A stretch of DNA of 64,000 bases. Origin: Primulina eburnea. Taxonomy: Eukaryota; Streptophyta; Magnoliopsida; Lamiales; Gesneriaceae. Made by a program: the position numbers and the translations under genes. Where the stretch lies: NCBI RefSeq assembly GCF_022965805.1, contig NC_133103.1:44995610-45059609 (forward strand), written 5' to 3'. A model generated the notes under the pieces. It was not told where the DNA came from and did no database searches. It saw only the letters and a program-made list of their open reading frames with translations. Of this stretch, positions 9,864 to 21,665 are shown piece by piece. The number at the start of each line of letters is the position of its first letter. The first letter of the stretch is position 1.

Positions 9864-12800
9864 TAGGGGTGGCAAAAACCCCGAAAATCCAGACCCAACC
9901 CAATCCCGTCCCATTCCCGCCCCGAAAAATTCCTGATCTATTTTTTCCTGACCCAATTTTTTGGAATATTTCCCGTCCCGATTAATTTCGGGATAAGGAT
10001 CGGGCATATGATCTCCTCCCGACGGAATTTCCATCCCGATCTGAATTAATATTATTAAAATTTTATAATATAATTAATATTATAAATTTATAATTGACAT
10101 TTTCAATTTCTAAACTGAAATTTCTCGATTCTTGTCCTTCCTTCACCTTCACGGCTTCACCTAAAATTAGATAAGACTGAAGAAGAGCGACAAATATATT
10201 TTTTCATCCTAAATTTTAATTTTTGAATAATTTTCGGGCCTCTCCCGTATTTCCTGTACTCGGTTCATATTTTTAGGCAATATGTTTGTGTTTTTGTCTG
10301 AACGGGAGTTGATGCCTAGCATTGTTTCGTGGTCTCCTGGGCACGTGCGCTTCTGTATGAAAGACTAACAAGTAACAACATATGGCCTAAATCTTTATAT
10401 ATGCAGTTTACATGTTAAATTATTATGTCCGAATTGCGGTGTTTACTGGTTCATATGTCATGCTTTGATTTATTTATCCATTGCTGCCTTTTCTTTTACA
10501 AGAAAATTGTATAAAGAACTGACGAAGATCTCAATCTTCAGTACATTAATAATTTAATATTATCATTGACAATTTGTTCGACTTCTCGTAGATGCAAGTT
10601 TTTGAACTCATTCTTCAACTAATGTCTATGATTTAGTAGTTGGTAAAATTCTTTAATCAATATCATTCAATTATGTTAGTGCATCCATTACGACATACCA
10701 TATGTTCCCCTAATTGTATTATTGCATATTGTTTGATTTTATTGGTAGTAATTGGTTTTAATTTGTGGTTTCTAACCTAAGTAAATGTTACAACTAAAGA
10801 AAGGTGCACCCAAATTTTTAATAATAAACATAATGCCACTTAGTATAGCTCAGGGGAGTGGGGACAGTCTAAGAATAAGCAATTTATTATCAAGACATTG
10901 CTCATAGTTATAAGGGTTGCAGCTGTATAGAACAGTGAGGCCATTGCTTCTGCAAAGCTGTAAAAAAAAAATAGCAGTAATTAATTGGATGTTGCAGTAA
11001 CATAGCATTTATCAATAAAATAATGGCAGCAATTTGTGATCAAGACATTACTTACAAACATTTCGCTTATAATTAATAGTTTTGAGAGTGTTATTATGTT
11101 TATTGCAATGCTTGGAACCTTTTATGTAAAAATTAAGAATATTATTATTTGATAATTACATTTCTTATTATTGGAACATAGCGTATTATGATTACTGATA
11201 TTTGTCATTTATTATTAATTAGGTGAACATGGATGAATCTAGCGGAAGTGGTAGTCTTCTTTCCACCACTCAACCTCAAACACTATCTCCATCCAAAACA
11301 CCAATCATTCATGAGGAAGTAGTAGATATTGGAGCCAAAAGAAAAAAAGTAGCGGATGTGTGGTCACACGCCAAGAACATTACGAGGAGAAATTACAAAA
11401 AAGAGATCATTGTTGTTTGTTGCTATTTGCAATTATTGCAACACTGAAGTTCCTGCCCATAGCAGAACACATGAGAATAATGGCATTTATGGACATGTAA
11501 AGAAATGCAAAAAAATCCCCATAACATGGTGAAGTCAGGTTCTTCTCAACCGATCATAACACAGTCGTCCATGAATAATGCTTTGACACCCCACATCTTT
11601 AGCCAAAAAAAGCTTGAAGATAAGGTTGTCGCCTTTGTTGTTAAAGATGAGATGTCTTTTAGGGTAGTGGAAGGGGCAGGGTTTGTAGAGATGATGAAAG
11701 AAGCTCAACCTCAATTCTAGATTCCCAACAGAAAGAAAATTGCATCTCTTGTATGGAATTTATATGCATGGCTAAGATAAAGAGTGTCATTGGTGATCAA
11801 AGGGTAAGTATCACGACTGATACTTGGACCTCAATTCAAAATATCAACTATATGGTCATCACTGCTCATTTCTTGGACAATGATTGGAAGTTGCATAAGC
11901 GAATAATAAATTTCACCAAGTTCACCTCTCACAAAGGAGATGACATTGGCAAAGTTTTAGAAACATGTCTGAGCAACTGGGGGATAAATAAAATTTTCAC
12001 TGTAACGGTTGATAATGTTAGAACGAACAATAAAGCGGTAGAGTACATGGGAAAGAGGCTAAAGGAAATGGGCACTCTATTATTTGATGGTAAGTACTTG
12101 TATTTGTGATGTTGTTGTCATATTATAAATTTTATTGTCAAGAGTAGGTTGAAGTTTCTTAATGAGTCAGTCGAGTCAATTAGAAACTGTGTGAAGTATA
12201 TTCACTCTTCTAGGGCACGGTTGGACCAATATAAGGAGTGTGCTATTTTATTGAAGATGGATAAAATGTCAATCGTTCCAATGGATGTGCCTAAGAGGTG
12301 GAATTCAACATATACAATGCTTTTTGTTGCGTACAAGTTTAAAAAAGTGTTTGGTAGGATGGCAGAGAATGCACAATTTGTTGAATACTTTGAATAGGTA
12401 GATGGTTCGGTGAAGAAAAAGAGAATGGGGCCTCCTACGAAAAAATATTGGGAGAAGGCACAAGTCTTTGTGAATTTTCTCAAGGGTACTAAATTGCAAC
12501 TTAGTGATAAAAAGAAAACTACATCACCCTTGATTTGGGAGGAAATAGTTGCAATGAGGATAGTTATTAACGAGACAATACTTGACACTACGAATCCTTC
12601 GTTGCAAGAAGTTGCTAAGAGAATGGAGAGTAAGTTCAAGAAGTGTTGGGGTGATCTTGAGAAGGTGAACAAACTTGTTTTCCTAGATCACATTCTAGAT
12701 CCTCGTTATAAACTTCAAATGATTGGGATCCATTTGGGAGGTATAAAATTGGATGCTACTAAAATACAAACATTTGTCGAGAGTTTAAAAAATTGTCTAA

Positions 12801-14232
12801 TGGAGTTGTATCATTCATATAAAAAGAATTCACATTTGGATCATATTAACGGGATTGATGATAGTGATGTAGACAAAGATTGGATGGAAATGTATGAATG
12901 ATCCCGTTAAACTAAACTACCATATGAAATGGTTCAAATATGAAAAACTCAAAATCAAACAGAAATAACCAATAACATGGACAAGTAATTCTCAAATCTA
13001 TTTGTGAAATGGAGCTCAAACTTTGATATTTTGGAGTGGTGGAAAGGGAATACAACAGCATTTCCAGTCTTTTCTAAGATTGCCAAGGATATTTTTTCAA
13101 TCCCTTCATCTGGTGTTGCTAGCGAGAATGATTTTAACCTTGAGAGGAGTGTCGTGGATCCATTTAGGGCATCATTGCATCCCAAAATGGTGGAGGCACT
13201 AGTGTGTGCTAGTGACTGGCTTAAGGATTGCGAAGAAGTAGTTACAGGTAAGTCAATATTTAACTTGTTTAGTAATTTTTTTGAGTACTTGAATGTTTGT
13301 CTATCATTCTTTTATGCGTCATAATATAATTTTACTTTTAAGAAATGAGGATCTTTTTAACTTAAATGCATCTATTTATTTTAATAACTGATGTTCATGG
13401 AGAGGAATGTGGCTCAGTAAGTTGGAGTTGGGTAAGTTGGTGTTTGGTATATATTTGTAGTTTTTTAAGCTATTGCATTTTTAGCTATTCTTTAGTTGGG
13501 TAAATCTTGCTTTATTTTTCATTTTAAAATTTTAATCTTGTTATAGATAATGCTTGTATGATATTTTTTGTTTGTAGGTACCCTCATGCACACAGCAAAG
13601 TAATGCATCATCCTCAAGTCTAAACTCCAAAGACCTCACGGTAGAAGAATAGCTGGTTAATGTGGTGGTTTAACGAGACATTGGCTTGATATGTTAATTT
13701 TTATTTTGGATTTGCTTGGATAACCAAGAATTTTTTACAGCTCCTATGTCACTGTGTTCCAATTTAATGTTTACTTTGAAGATTTCAGTTTAAACTTTAA
13801 TGTCACCGTGTGTCAATTTTATTTTGGTATCAGTGTAATGTTTTTATTGTTTTATGATTACTCATTGTCACTATATTTCAGTTTATGTTTACTTTGAAGC
13901 TATGAAATTGAGAGTTCATATGGTCGATTTTAGCATTCTGCTTTTGATCAAATAAAAATAGTTGAATTTAAATTCAACAATGACTATGAAGTCATCATCT
14001 CTTTACTATTTATTTCAATTCTTGATTGATGAAATAAATATGCTGCCTTGATCAGCACAAGTGTACTTGCTATTGTGTTGAGTTACAACATTATTTTCTC
14101 ATATTTAATTAGTTGGCTATTGAATTGTAGCTTTTAAGGGATTTTTTTTTTTTACGGATATCATATCCCTATCCCAAGAGATCCCGAACATTTGGGTCCC
14201 AACATGACGAGTCTCTACCGATATCACCCTTA
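9864..14232 (+). mobile_element. hAT transposon, full length but defective
   Basis: The element begins TAGGGGTGGCAAAAACCC and ends ATATCACCCTTA, so the 8-bp termini are TAGGGGTG and TAAGGGTG (7 of 8). The flanks GTGGTGAC (9856-9863) and GAGGTGAT (14233-14240) match at 6 of 8, consistent with an aged 8-bp hAT target duplication. Subterminal regions are rich in CCCG/GGGA words (9880-10030 and 14160-14205), as expected for transposase binding sites. The interior carries a broken hAT transposase gene. Total length is about 4.4 kb. Confidence 0.8.
11229..13255 (+). pseudogene. hAT transposase (BED finger to hATC), broken
   Basis: Frame pieces in order give a zinc-finger-BED RICESLEEPER-like transposase. 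The BED finger region (11325-11510) reads across a frameshift near 11403 and ends with a HENN-GHVKKCKK-like segment. The catalytic-core part (11753-12109) contains ITTDTWTSIQNINYM and VTVDNVRTNNKAVEY. The segment 12110-12397 has CCCHIIN and VPKRWNSTYTML, typical of hAT proteins. The C-terminal dimerisation domain (13004-13240) contains FDILEWWKGN, FPVFSKIAKDIFSIPSSGVA and SENDFN. In-frame stops after GKYLYL (near 12107) and after FVEYFE (near 12397), plus the gap at 12901-13003, disable it. The start is the ATG at 11229. The region 13256-14232 is the non-coding 3' part of the element. Confidence 0.9.
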
Positions 14233-14369
14233 GAGGTGATTACTAAGTGAAAAATTCTCATGAAACATTCTAGAAAAGTAATTAATTAGATAATTAAATA
14301 AAAGTTATTTAATTTAAAGCATAAATTTATATATGGTAGATCTTTTGTAGACGATATCACATAAATTTA

Positions 14370-14508
14370 TTTGGAGATAAGTCAACCATGCCCATATGTA
14401 TAACAAAATTAATATTTTTGACATAAAAAATAATTTTTTTTATGGGTGACCCAAATAAAAAATCTGTTTCACAAAAGTGACACATGAGGTAGTCACAAGA
14501 GTTTTTGC
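14370..14508 (-). mobile_element. Degenerate copy of the GTGAGAC/GTCTCAC element
   Basis: The central part (AAGTCAACCATGCCCATATG ... ATGGGTGACCCAAATAAA ... GAGTTTTTGCATG) aligns by eye to the family, but the left end is lost and the palindromic block is eroded. Confidence 0.6.
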
Positions 14509-15442
14509 ATGCACGTATATAAAATACATTCTTTAGAGTTTTTTGAATAATAAAATTACTTCAAATAGGATTCTCGATTTGATCAAAAATTAAAAATATA
14601 AATATTTCATTAATCGTTATATGAAATACATAAATTTTGTGCACAATTTTCTCTCTCATCACAAGAAATTTCGGCCACCACTCTTCCACCGCGTCGCCGC
14701 CCCAACATCGTCGGATTTCTGAAATTCCAGCGATCCAATCTTGAAGCAAACTTCGTTTAGATCTGTGATGCGATTTGTACGAAGAACAAAATTTCTGATC
14801 GTGGACTTGATTTGACGATCAAATTAGAAAATTCGTTCTACGGATTTACAAGAAAGATTGTATCCGCTTAAAATACGGAAGTTGGAGCCTGCGTTATATG
14901 CGCAAAGATAAATCAGATCCAAACATATATGAATTATTTAAATCATACGACATCCAATGAACATTATGAACGTAAAAAACGAAAAAAATTTAAACTTCTG
15001 ATTCATCTTGGATACGAGAAAACAATACTTCAACACACCTTTATTCTCGAACATTACTATTCGAACAATAGTTCGAATAACTCGCAAATAAGTTGAAGAT
15101 TTCGAATCGAATTCGAGATATAAATTTTTATTGATATTCGGTTCAACTCAATTCATTTACACCCCTAATTAAAACCAGAACAATAGATCTCGATGACGAC
15201 ATTATAAGAATGTGGTAAACAATAAATGTTTTTATATTTCTCTAAAGATATTAGATATTGTATATAATCTGATTAATATACAAAATATAATATATGTAAT
15301 ATAAATGAATTATAAAGATTATTGATATTAAGAAAGTAGTTCATCCACGTATGTGGACTCTTTCCATACTATATTCAAATATTTAAAAATAATATATTAT
15401 ATATATCAGGGGATAAAATAAGTAAACAAGATTAAATAAATA

Positions 15443-15522
<80 letters not shown>

Positions 15523-16049
15523 ACATACATATAAATATATGACTTCTAATTGTGAATTTTCTAATATATCCTTATTCATTTAAGTTAGCAAATTAAATCA
15601 ATGGTTTTTTTAATAGGTTCTTTTGTAATTCTTTGTACATCTTAAATGACTTTGTACATTAATACAAATTGAATTCATCCATTTACCAATGGTTTTTCTT
15701 TGTTACTACTAAAATTGGTTGCTAAAATGAGTTGATTTTTTCATTGTTCCTAATGAATATTTAATATTTTTATCTTATCTTTTTTTTATTTTACATATAA
15801 ATACATCACTTTTATAATAAGTTATTTTTAAATATGAACTAAGAAGCATCATATTTTTTATTTAAATATGTCATTTTGTTTTTGTGACACTATTTTTTTC
15901 TTATATATATTTTTTAATGTTTGCGGGTGTTTTTGTGCTTATTATTTTTATTTAACATTATTGGAAATATTATATGGATAGAAAATTTAAATCATAACGT
16001 GTCTACACGCGTTTGCAAATTTAGGATCAATGTTCATAGTGTGTTTTTC
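14509..16049. other. AT-rich intergenic region
   Basis: No gene recognised. A CACCCCTA word at 15163-15170 preceded by TTCGAATCGAATTCGAG-like sequence looks like one end of another hAT miniature element. A long TA run lies at 15449-15520. Confidence 0.4.
15449..15520. repeat. (TA)n microsatellite
   Basis: About 70 bp of alternating TA with one small interruption near 15477. Confidence 0.95.
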
Positions 16050-16243
16050 GTGAAATCGGTCAACTCTATCCGTATTTACAATAATAACCATCCTCCATCA
16101 CGTACAATCCTGGAGTGTTACGCTTCAAAGGTCTATCTTCTCTTAATATTTTTGTCATAAAAAATAAGAATTTTTCATTAGTGAATCAAATAGGATATTC
16201 GTCTTACAAAATGACTCGTGACGCCGTTTCACAAAATTTTATA
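16050..16243 (-). mobile_element. Degenerate GTGAGAC/GTCTCAC element with internal insert
   Basis: The pieces GGTCAACTCTATCCGTATTT, AAAAAATAAGAATTTTTCAT and GACTCGTGACGCCGTTTCAC match the family in order. About 45 bp of unrelated sequence (16096-16140) separates the first two. Confidence 0.55.
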
Positions 16244-16714
16244 TGTTATCTTATTTATATATCAATTTTATTTAGCAAAATCACAATTGATATTTAGTTT
16301 AATAAATGTTTAGTGGTTTTATTTTAGCATTATTATGATAATTTAGTTAATTAAGAGAATTTTATTTGTCTATGTTTACTCCATTTAAGTATATCGTGAT
16401 TTTGGTTTTGATAAAATTCACTATTATGTTATTTTTATTATTTTTCCATTGTGAATTATATTTAGATGGAAAATATATTTTCTAATTTGAGAAAGCTGTC
16501 ATTATGTTATAATACGCGGATTGAAAGTGTCATATGAATAAATGAATATATATGATTTATTGTCATAATATATTTTCATTTTTTGTGTTTTATATATATT
16601 TAGATTGATAAATACTCATAAACAATATGTTATTCGATTTTAAACATTATCTAAATCTCATTATTATATATTACATTATTAGTTATCTACGTGCATCGCA
16701 CGTATACATTCCTA

Positions 16715-16716
<2 letters not shown>

Positions 16717-16780
<64 letters not shown>
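16717..16780. repeat. (TA)n microsatellite
   Basis: Pure TA repeat directly abutting a miniature element. Confidence 0.95.
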
Positions 16781-16783
<3 letters not shown>

Positions 16784-16942
16784 TGTGTCTCATGTGAGAT
16801 CGTCTCACAAATACTAATCTGTGAGACGTGTCAACTCTAGCCATATGCACAATAAAAAGTAATACTCTTAGCATAAAAAATTATACTTTTTCATTGATAA
16901 CTCAAATAAGATATCCGTCTCACAAATTCGATCCGACCGTCT
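16781..16942 (-). mobile_element. GTGAGAC/GTCTCAC element, tandem copy a
   Basis: Begins GAGTGTGTCTCATGTGAG next to a TA run and runs through CACAATAAAAAGTAATACTC to CGTCTCACAAATTCGA. It merges into a second copy without its right end. Confidence 0.75.
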
Positions 16943-17718
16943 CACAGATACTAATCTGTGAGACGGGTCAACCCTACCCATATACACAATAAAAAGTAAT
17001 ACCCTTAGCATAAAAAATTATACTTTTCATGGATAACTCAAATAAAAAAACCCGTCTTACAAATTCGACTCATAAAACTAGGGGTGTGCAATCGGTCAGA
17101 ACCGAACCGACCGAACCGAACTTTTCGAAAACCGAACCGACCGATTTTTTTTTTTGGAAAACCGAACCGACCGAATTTTGAAAAGAAAACCGAGGAAACT
17201 GAACCGATAAAAATTCGGTTATTTCGGTTTTCGACCAAAATAACCGATTTTTTTATTAAATAAACTTTTAAAACATATTTACACAAAACTACAACTGAAT
17301 TTAATACATGATTCAAATATACAGAGATATTTATACAAAACTACAACTGAATTTTATTACCGACTACCGAGTTAGGGCAGCCAATAGTTGGGTTTATTTC
17401 AATAGAATTGGGTTTCCAACTTTCCATCATGTAAAAAGCCCAGTAAAAAAAAAATGCATCATATCCAAATTTGAGGCCCAGCATATATATTATATATACA
17501 CGTATATATATTCGATTTTATCGGTCTAACCGATTTTTTTCCCAAGAAAACCGAACCGAACCGAATAAACCGATTAAACCGAATTTCTAAACCGAATAAC
17601 CCGATTAAGCCGATTAAACCGAACCAAATTTCTAAAGTTTTTCGGTTTTTTCGGTTTTCTCGATTTGATCGATATTTTGTTTATCCCTACATAAAACCAT
17701 CTCACACAAATTTTTGCC
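16936..17718 (-). mobile_element. GTGAGAC/GTCTCAC element, tandem copy b, split
   Basis: The left part is 16936-17078 and the right end is 17698-17718 (CATCTCACACAAATTTTTGCC). The two parts are separated by a hAT miniature element with its own 8-bp duplication, so copy b was in place before that insertion. Confidence 0.8.
17079..17689. mobile_element. hAT miniature element nested in another element
   Basis: 611 bp, begins TAGGGGTGTGCAATCGGT and ends TTTATCCCTA (termini TAGGGG/TAGGGA). It is flanked by a perfect 8-bp duplication CATAAAAC (17071-17078 and 17690-17697). The interior is rich in AACCGAACCGA and TTCGGTT repeats at both ends. No transposase is present. Confidence 0.9.
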
Positions 17719-17947
17719 AATTTATTATATATACACACTATATCTCAAGAGGAATGTTAAAGGAGGAGATGCGAATCCATGAGCAATAATGAAAAAGTGG
17801 CAGCCTGCTACTTAAAGAAGCGCACCGTACAATCCGAAAATCGAAAATCCCTAATTCCCAAATCTCAGATGACGCTTGGCCACTCCTTTTGAGAGGTAGA
17901 CTGGTAAGATATTTACAGTAGATCTTTGGGCTGCTGTATGACTGAAA

Positions 17948-18907
17948 ATGGATAAAGGATTTGGTTCTTCGACTAGCAACAGCGAAATGTACTTGAAACA
18001 AGTCAGCAAGAATTCGTACAAGATTTCGAAGCCTGTGCGGAAGCCTCTACCTGCGGTAGCTGCTTCTGCTGTGGCGGCGCCGATTCTTGAGCCCAATACG
18101 CAGCAGCCACCGGTGTATAACATCAACAAGAACGACTTTCGAGACGTCGTTCAGAAGCTCACGGGCTCGCCGTCCCATGAACGTTTTCCTACGCCGCCGC
18201 CAGTCTCGCAGCCGAGGCCGTCCAGCTCACGACTACAGAGGATCCGTCCCCCACCTTTGGCTCAAATTGGCAACCGTCCACCGCAGCTGACTCAGGTGGT
18301 TCCTCGTCCTCCTAACGATACTGATCAACGGGCAGTGGGGCAGCTTTTACCGCCGCTGCCGCCTTTGCCATCTGTGCATCCGGCGGCGGAGTCACCTATA
18401 TCTGCCTACATGCGTTTTATCCAGAGCTCTTCTATCCCATCTGCACCGTCGCCTTTGTGGAACGGTGTGGCCGCGGCTGGACCTCGTCCCGATTCTCTCA
18501 TACCTCTTAACGAAGTTGGTCAGCGGGGTGCCCACCCTCAACCCTTGTCGCAGCTACAGCCGATAGAATCCCCGATTTCTACTTACATGCGTTTTCTCCA
18601 GAGCTCGGCAAACACCACGCCTGCTGCTTTGCCACGGTGGAACGGTGTCGGTCCGCCATTGCCTCATCCTCCACCTCCCCACACACAGCAACAGACGCCG
18701 CCTGTGCAATCATCTTCTTCTTGGCCATCACCTTTTCCAGTTCTGCCTCTTTCACCGCTGCCATTTGGATGCGTGCCATCGCCTAGGTCTCCATACGCTA
18801 TGCTCTCTCCTAGTTTGCTGTTTTCACCGACCGGTCAATTGGGGCCGCCGCCGCTACCCTTATCGCCTACGGTGCCTCTTCCTAGCCCAAGGTGGAAGGG
18901 TATGTAA
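17948..18907 (+). CDS. IKU1: VQ-motif protein, HAIKU1-like
   Basis: 319-aa single-exon frame. The VQ motif is FRDVVQKLTG at residues 64-73, inside YNINKNDFRDVVQKLTGSP. VQ proteins bind WRKY transcription factors. In Arabidopsis, HAIKU1 acts with the WRKY protein MINI3 in the pathway that controls endosperm growth and seed size. Family-specific signs are the SSRLQRIRPPPLAQI segment just after the VQ motif and two copies of an ESPIS-YMRF-QSS block (from about residues 149 and 209). The rest is proline- and serine-rich and predicted disordered. The start is the ATG of MDKGFGSSTSNS, with no longer in-frame extension of this kind. The C-terminus SPRWKGM ends at TAA. The sequence GGTATGTAAG that spans this stop also looks like a splice donor, so a spliced longer end cannot be excluded. 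Base composition is richer in GC than the surroundings. Confidence 0.88.
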   Translation: MDKGFGSSTSNSEMYLKQVSKNSYKISKPVRKPLPAVAASAVAAPILEPNTQQPPVYNINKNDFRDVVQKLTGSPSHERFPTPPPVSQPRPSSSRLQRIRPPPLAQIGNRPPQLTQVVPRPPNDTDQRAVGQLLPPLPPLPSVHPAAESPISAYMRFIQSSSIPSAPSPLWNGVAAAGPRPDSLIPLNEVGQRGAHPQPLSQLQPIESPISTYMRFLQSSANTTPAALPRWNGVGPPLPHPPPPHTQQQTPPVQSSSSWPSPFPVLPLSPLPFGCVPSPRSPYAMLSPSLLFSPTGQLGPPPLPLSPTVPLPSPRWKGM

Positions 18908-21665
18908 GCTTTTCGCTGAGATATCAGAAAGGTAACTCATTTTAGCGTTCTACAGATTTGTATTTTTTTCCCTTTTATTTTATAGTTATAATACTGTAAT
19001 TTAAATATGTAAATGGTTTTGGGAGATTATAGTGAATATGACCACTGAATTAAAGTGGAAAAGGAGATGCAGGCCAACTGTTCAATTAGCGTTCGTTTTG
19101 TACATGAATGGTGGAGAAAAGGATCTAAAACCTTAAGTCACTTGTTCACTAGTTATCATATTTATTGAATATATTGTATGTTTTGACAATGGATTCTAAA
19201 TCTCTATTGGTTATATTGATTGATCTTTTATTGGTTACATCTTTATTCCTTTTCAACTTTTGTGCTGATAGTGCATTATGCTTTTCTCAGTTTATTTATT
19301 CTTAGATATTTGGTGGTCAGTTTTTGTTGAACGAATTTGGATGTTGATAAACTTCATTGATTAATAAATAGAAAATCCTTGTTCGTGCTTCTACATTTCT
19401 TAAATTTTAATGGAAATGCTCTCCTTTCTTCGAAGAAGAAAATGTTGTCGATGGAGTCCTAGAAGTAGCCATCCTGCCGTGTCTTTACTATTGATGTAGT
19501 ATCCATAGACCTTGAGATAGTAGATGGTTGCAGGTGTGTAAGCATGAAATGGAGTTGGGACTGAAAAGGTGTGTTCAAAGTAATGTTGTGTTGGCCCCTT
19601 TGTAACCATACACTCGGTGTTAGAAATAATAAATCAGTTTAACAATATCCATTTCATTTTAAATTTCTATGGATTGTGTGACCCTGCAGTGAGTGGTCTT
19701 GAGCAAATTGGGACCAGATCCTTTAGTTCCCAAGGCACGAAACATATGATAGTACATCCATTAACCAATATTCCACGACCACGAGATGTCCTTCAATATC
19801 CTTATGCGGTCTTCTATGTTTGTTTCATTATCCCTGATAATATCTTCAAACGCATCTAGTATGGTTGTAGCATTCAGTGGAAAGACAAGGCTCTGGACAT
19901 AATGTTTTGAAAAAGATAGAAAGATGTGTCGCCTAAACATGAAGGAAAACTATGGGAAATCCCATTTTGAATGACACAATGTGTGTGTCATTACATACCT
20001 TATTTTCCTAGTACGACCATATAGGAGCGCTTTTGCGGTGAAGTGGATACAATACATATGACATTCTATCAGGAAAGTACTGAGATGGTGTTTGGCAACT
20101 ATATACTGTAAATGAAGCTGTGTTTGGTAAGGATTACAATCTTCTGTTGGGCCATTCTTGAGTTTAAATTGGGTTTGGGTATGCAATAATAATGCAACAT
20201 GGATTAACCTATGTCTACCACGATGAGTGAATCTCTAGAAGATGGAGCTTCTCTCACTTTTTTCAGCAGTAATGTTCCCACAACAAATTATAACAATTAA
20301 GTAAATTAAGTCAAATTATTAGAATTTTAACAATGCAATGACGTTTCAAGTTCTCTACTGCCCAGAAGAGATGCACCAGGCTGGTGCATTTATGATTGAA
20401 TTAGATCTCATATTTGTTACATAATGCAATTTTTATCCGGGAATTGGTGTTTGTTTATGTGATTGTGAAAGTGTTGGTGATCTCAGGGAATAGATACATA
20501 GAAAGTCGTTTTTGTTTGTTTGAGAAACAAGCTGTCGATGGTAATATATAATGGCCCTAAGAGCTGTGGTGATTTGGAGAGGGGAGCTGGAATAAGTGGT
20601 TAGTTGGTCATAGAATGGCAGTTTGGGTGAGAAAAAGGCACATATTGACCTGCTTCTAGACTCTTGCGATGCTGCTGCACGGCGCAGGAGAGTCAAGGGC
20701 AGATGCAACAGCACGAGAGTCAAGGGCAGAGAATGACTGGAGTAAAGGGATTCCTTGGTTGTAAAAGTGTAATGCATTCAAGGGAGGCACTGAAAATATT
20801 GAGCAAGGGCTTGAGCTTGACTGGGGCATGTAACTGTCTCGTTGAAAGATGATTCCAAGTCTTGTGCGTCATGTAAATCTTCCGTACAATTGGTTACGAT
20901 ATGGACTTTTGCAACACCAAGCGTTGCAGAAGTTTCATTTAGTTGAAAAATATTGACTAGAAAGGGCAATTAGGATTTATGAATATGACATCTACTCGGG
21001 GCATTTCTCGTAAAAAATATATAATATACATGAAATTTAAAACATTTATCCATTGGATGACGATTGCTTTGTGTTTTGACTTGAATGGTTCCATGTGACA
21101 TGACACTTCCAATTTGCTAATGCTTTTGGCTCAATCATCAAAATGATATCTTTTGGGTTCAAGTTATAGTTTATTTTTCTCCTATTTCCTCCCCTTGAAA
21201 AATAATAAAAATTTGATAGAAATGGACATTTTATTAAATTTTTAAGGGAAGAAATGGTTGTACTTGGGCCACTAGTAGCAAAAAATTATCAGTCAAACAG
21301 ACTTGGTTAATTTGCTTGATATTTTTCAAGAGAAGATAAGGTACAATGCGTGCACATATCTTTTCTTCGGAAAATACATGTCAACTTCCAAGTTTTTTTG
21401 GAACTAATACCAAAATAATGATTATGAGAAAACTCCCGTGATAAAGCTTTTCGATGATATACTAATACTTTTCCATTGTTCATATAAGAATTATAAATAA
21501 AACTGTAATCCATAAATCAAATTTATTGCAAGAAACAGCAAAAAAGATGAAATTCACAAAAAAAATCCCACTAAAATAAATAAGAAAAAAACCCGAGTGA
21601 GTACGACCACAACCACCACCAGTGCCTAGCACATCTGGTCTTCATTTAAACTGTAACCATTCCAT
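18908..21665. other. Intergenic between IKU1 and XK2
   Basis: No frame with recognisable similarity was found in either strand. The first few hundred bases are probably IKU1 3' UTR. A direct repeat of GAGAGTCAAGGGCAGA occurs at 20689-20704 and 20716-20731. Nothing else stands out. Confidence 0.45.

Noticed and set aside
16683..16874. 63-codon frame made largely of Tyr-Ile repeats
   Set aside because: Translation of a (TA)n run and part of a miniature element.
17738..18129. Minus-strand frames of 87-92 codons
   Set aside because: Overlap the IKU1 5' region in antisense; no similarity or spliced context.
19400..20969. Several 60-114 codon frames downstream of IKU1
   Set aside because: No domain, no plausible splice joins between them, and composition like the surrounding intergenic DNA.
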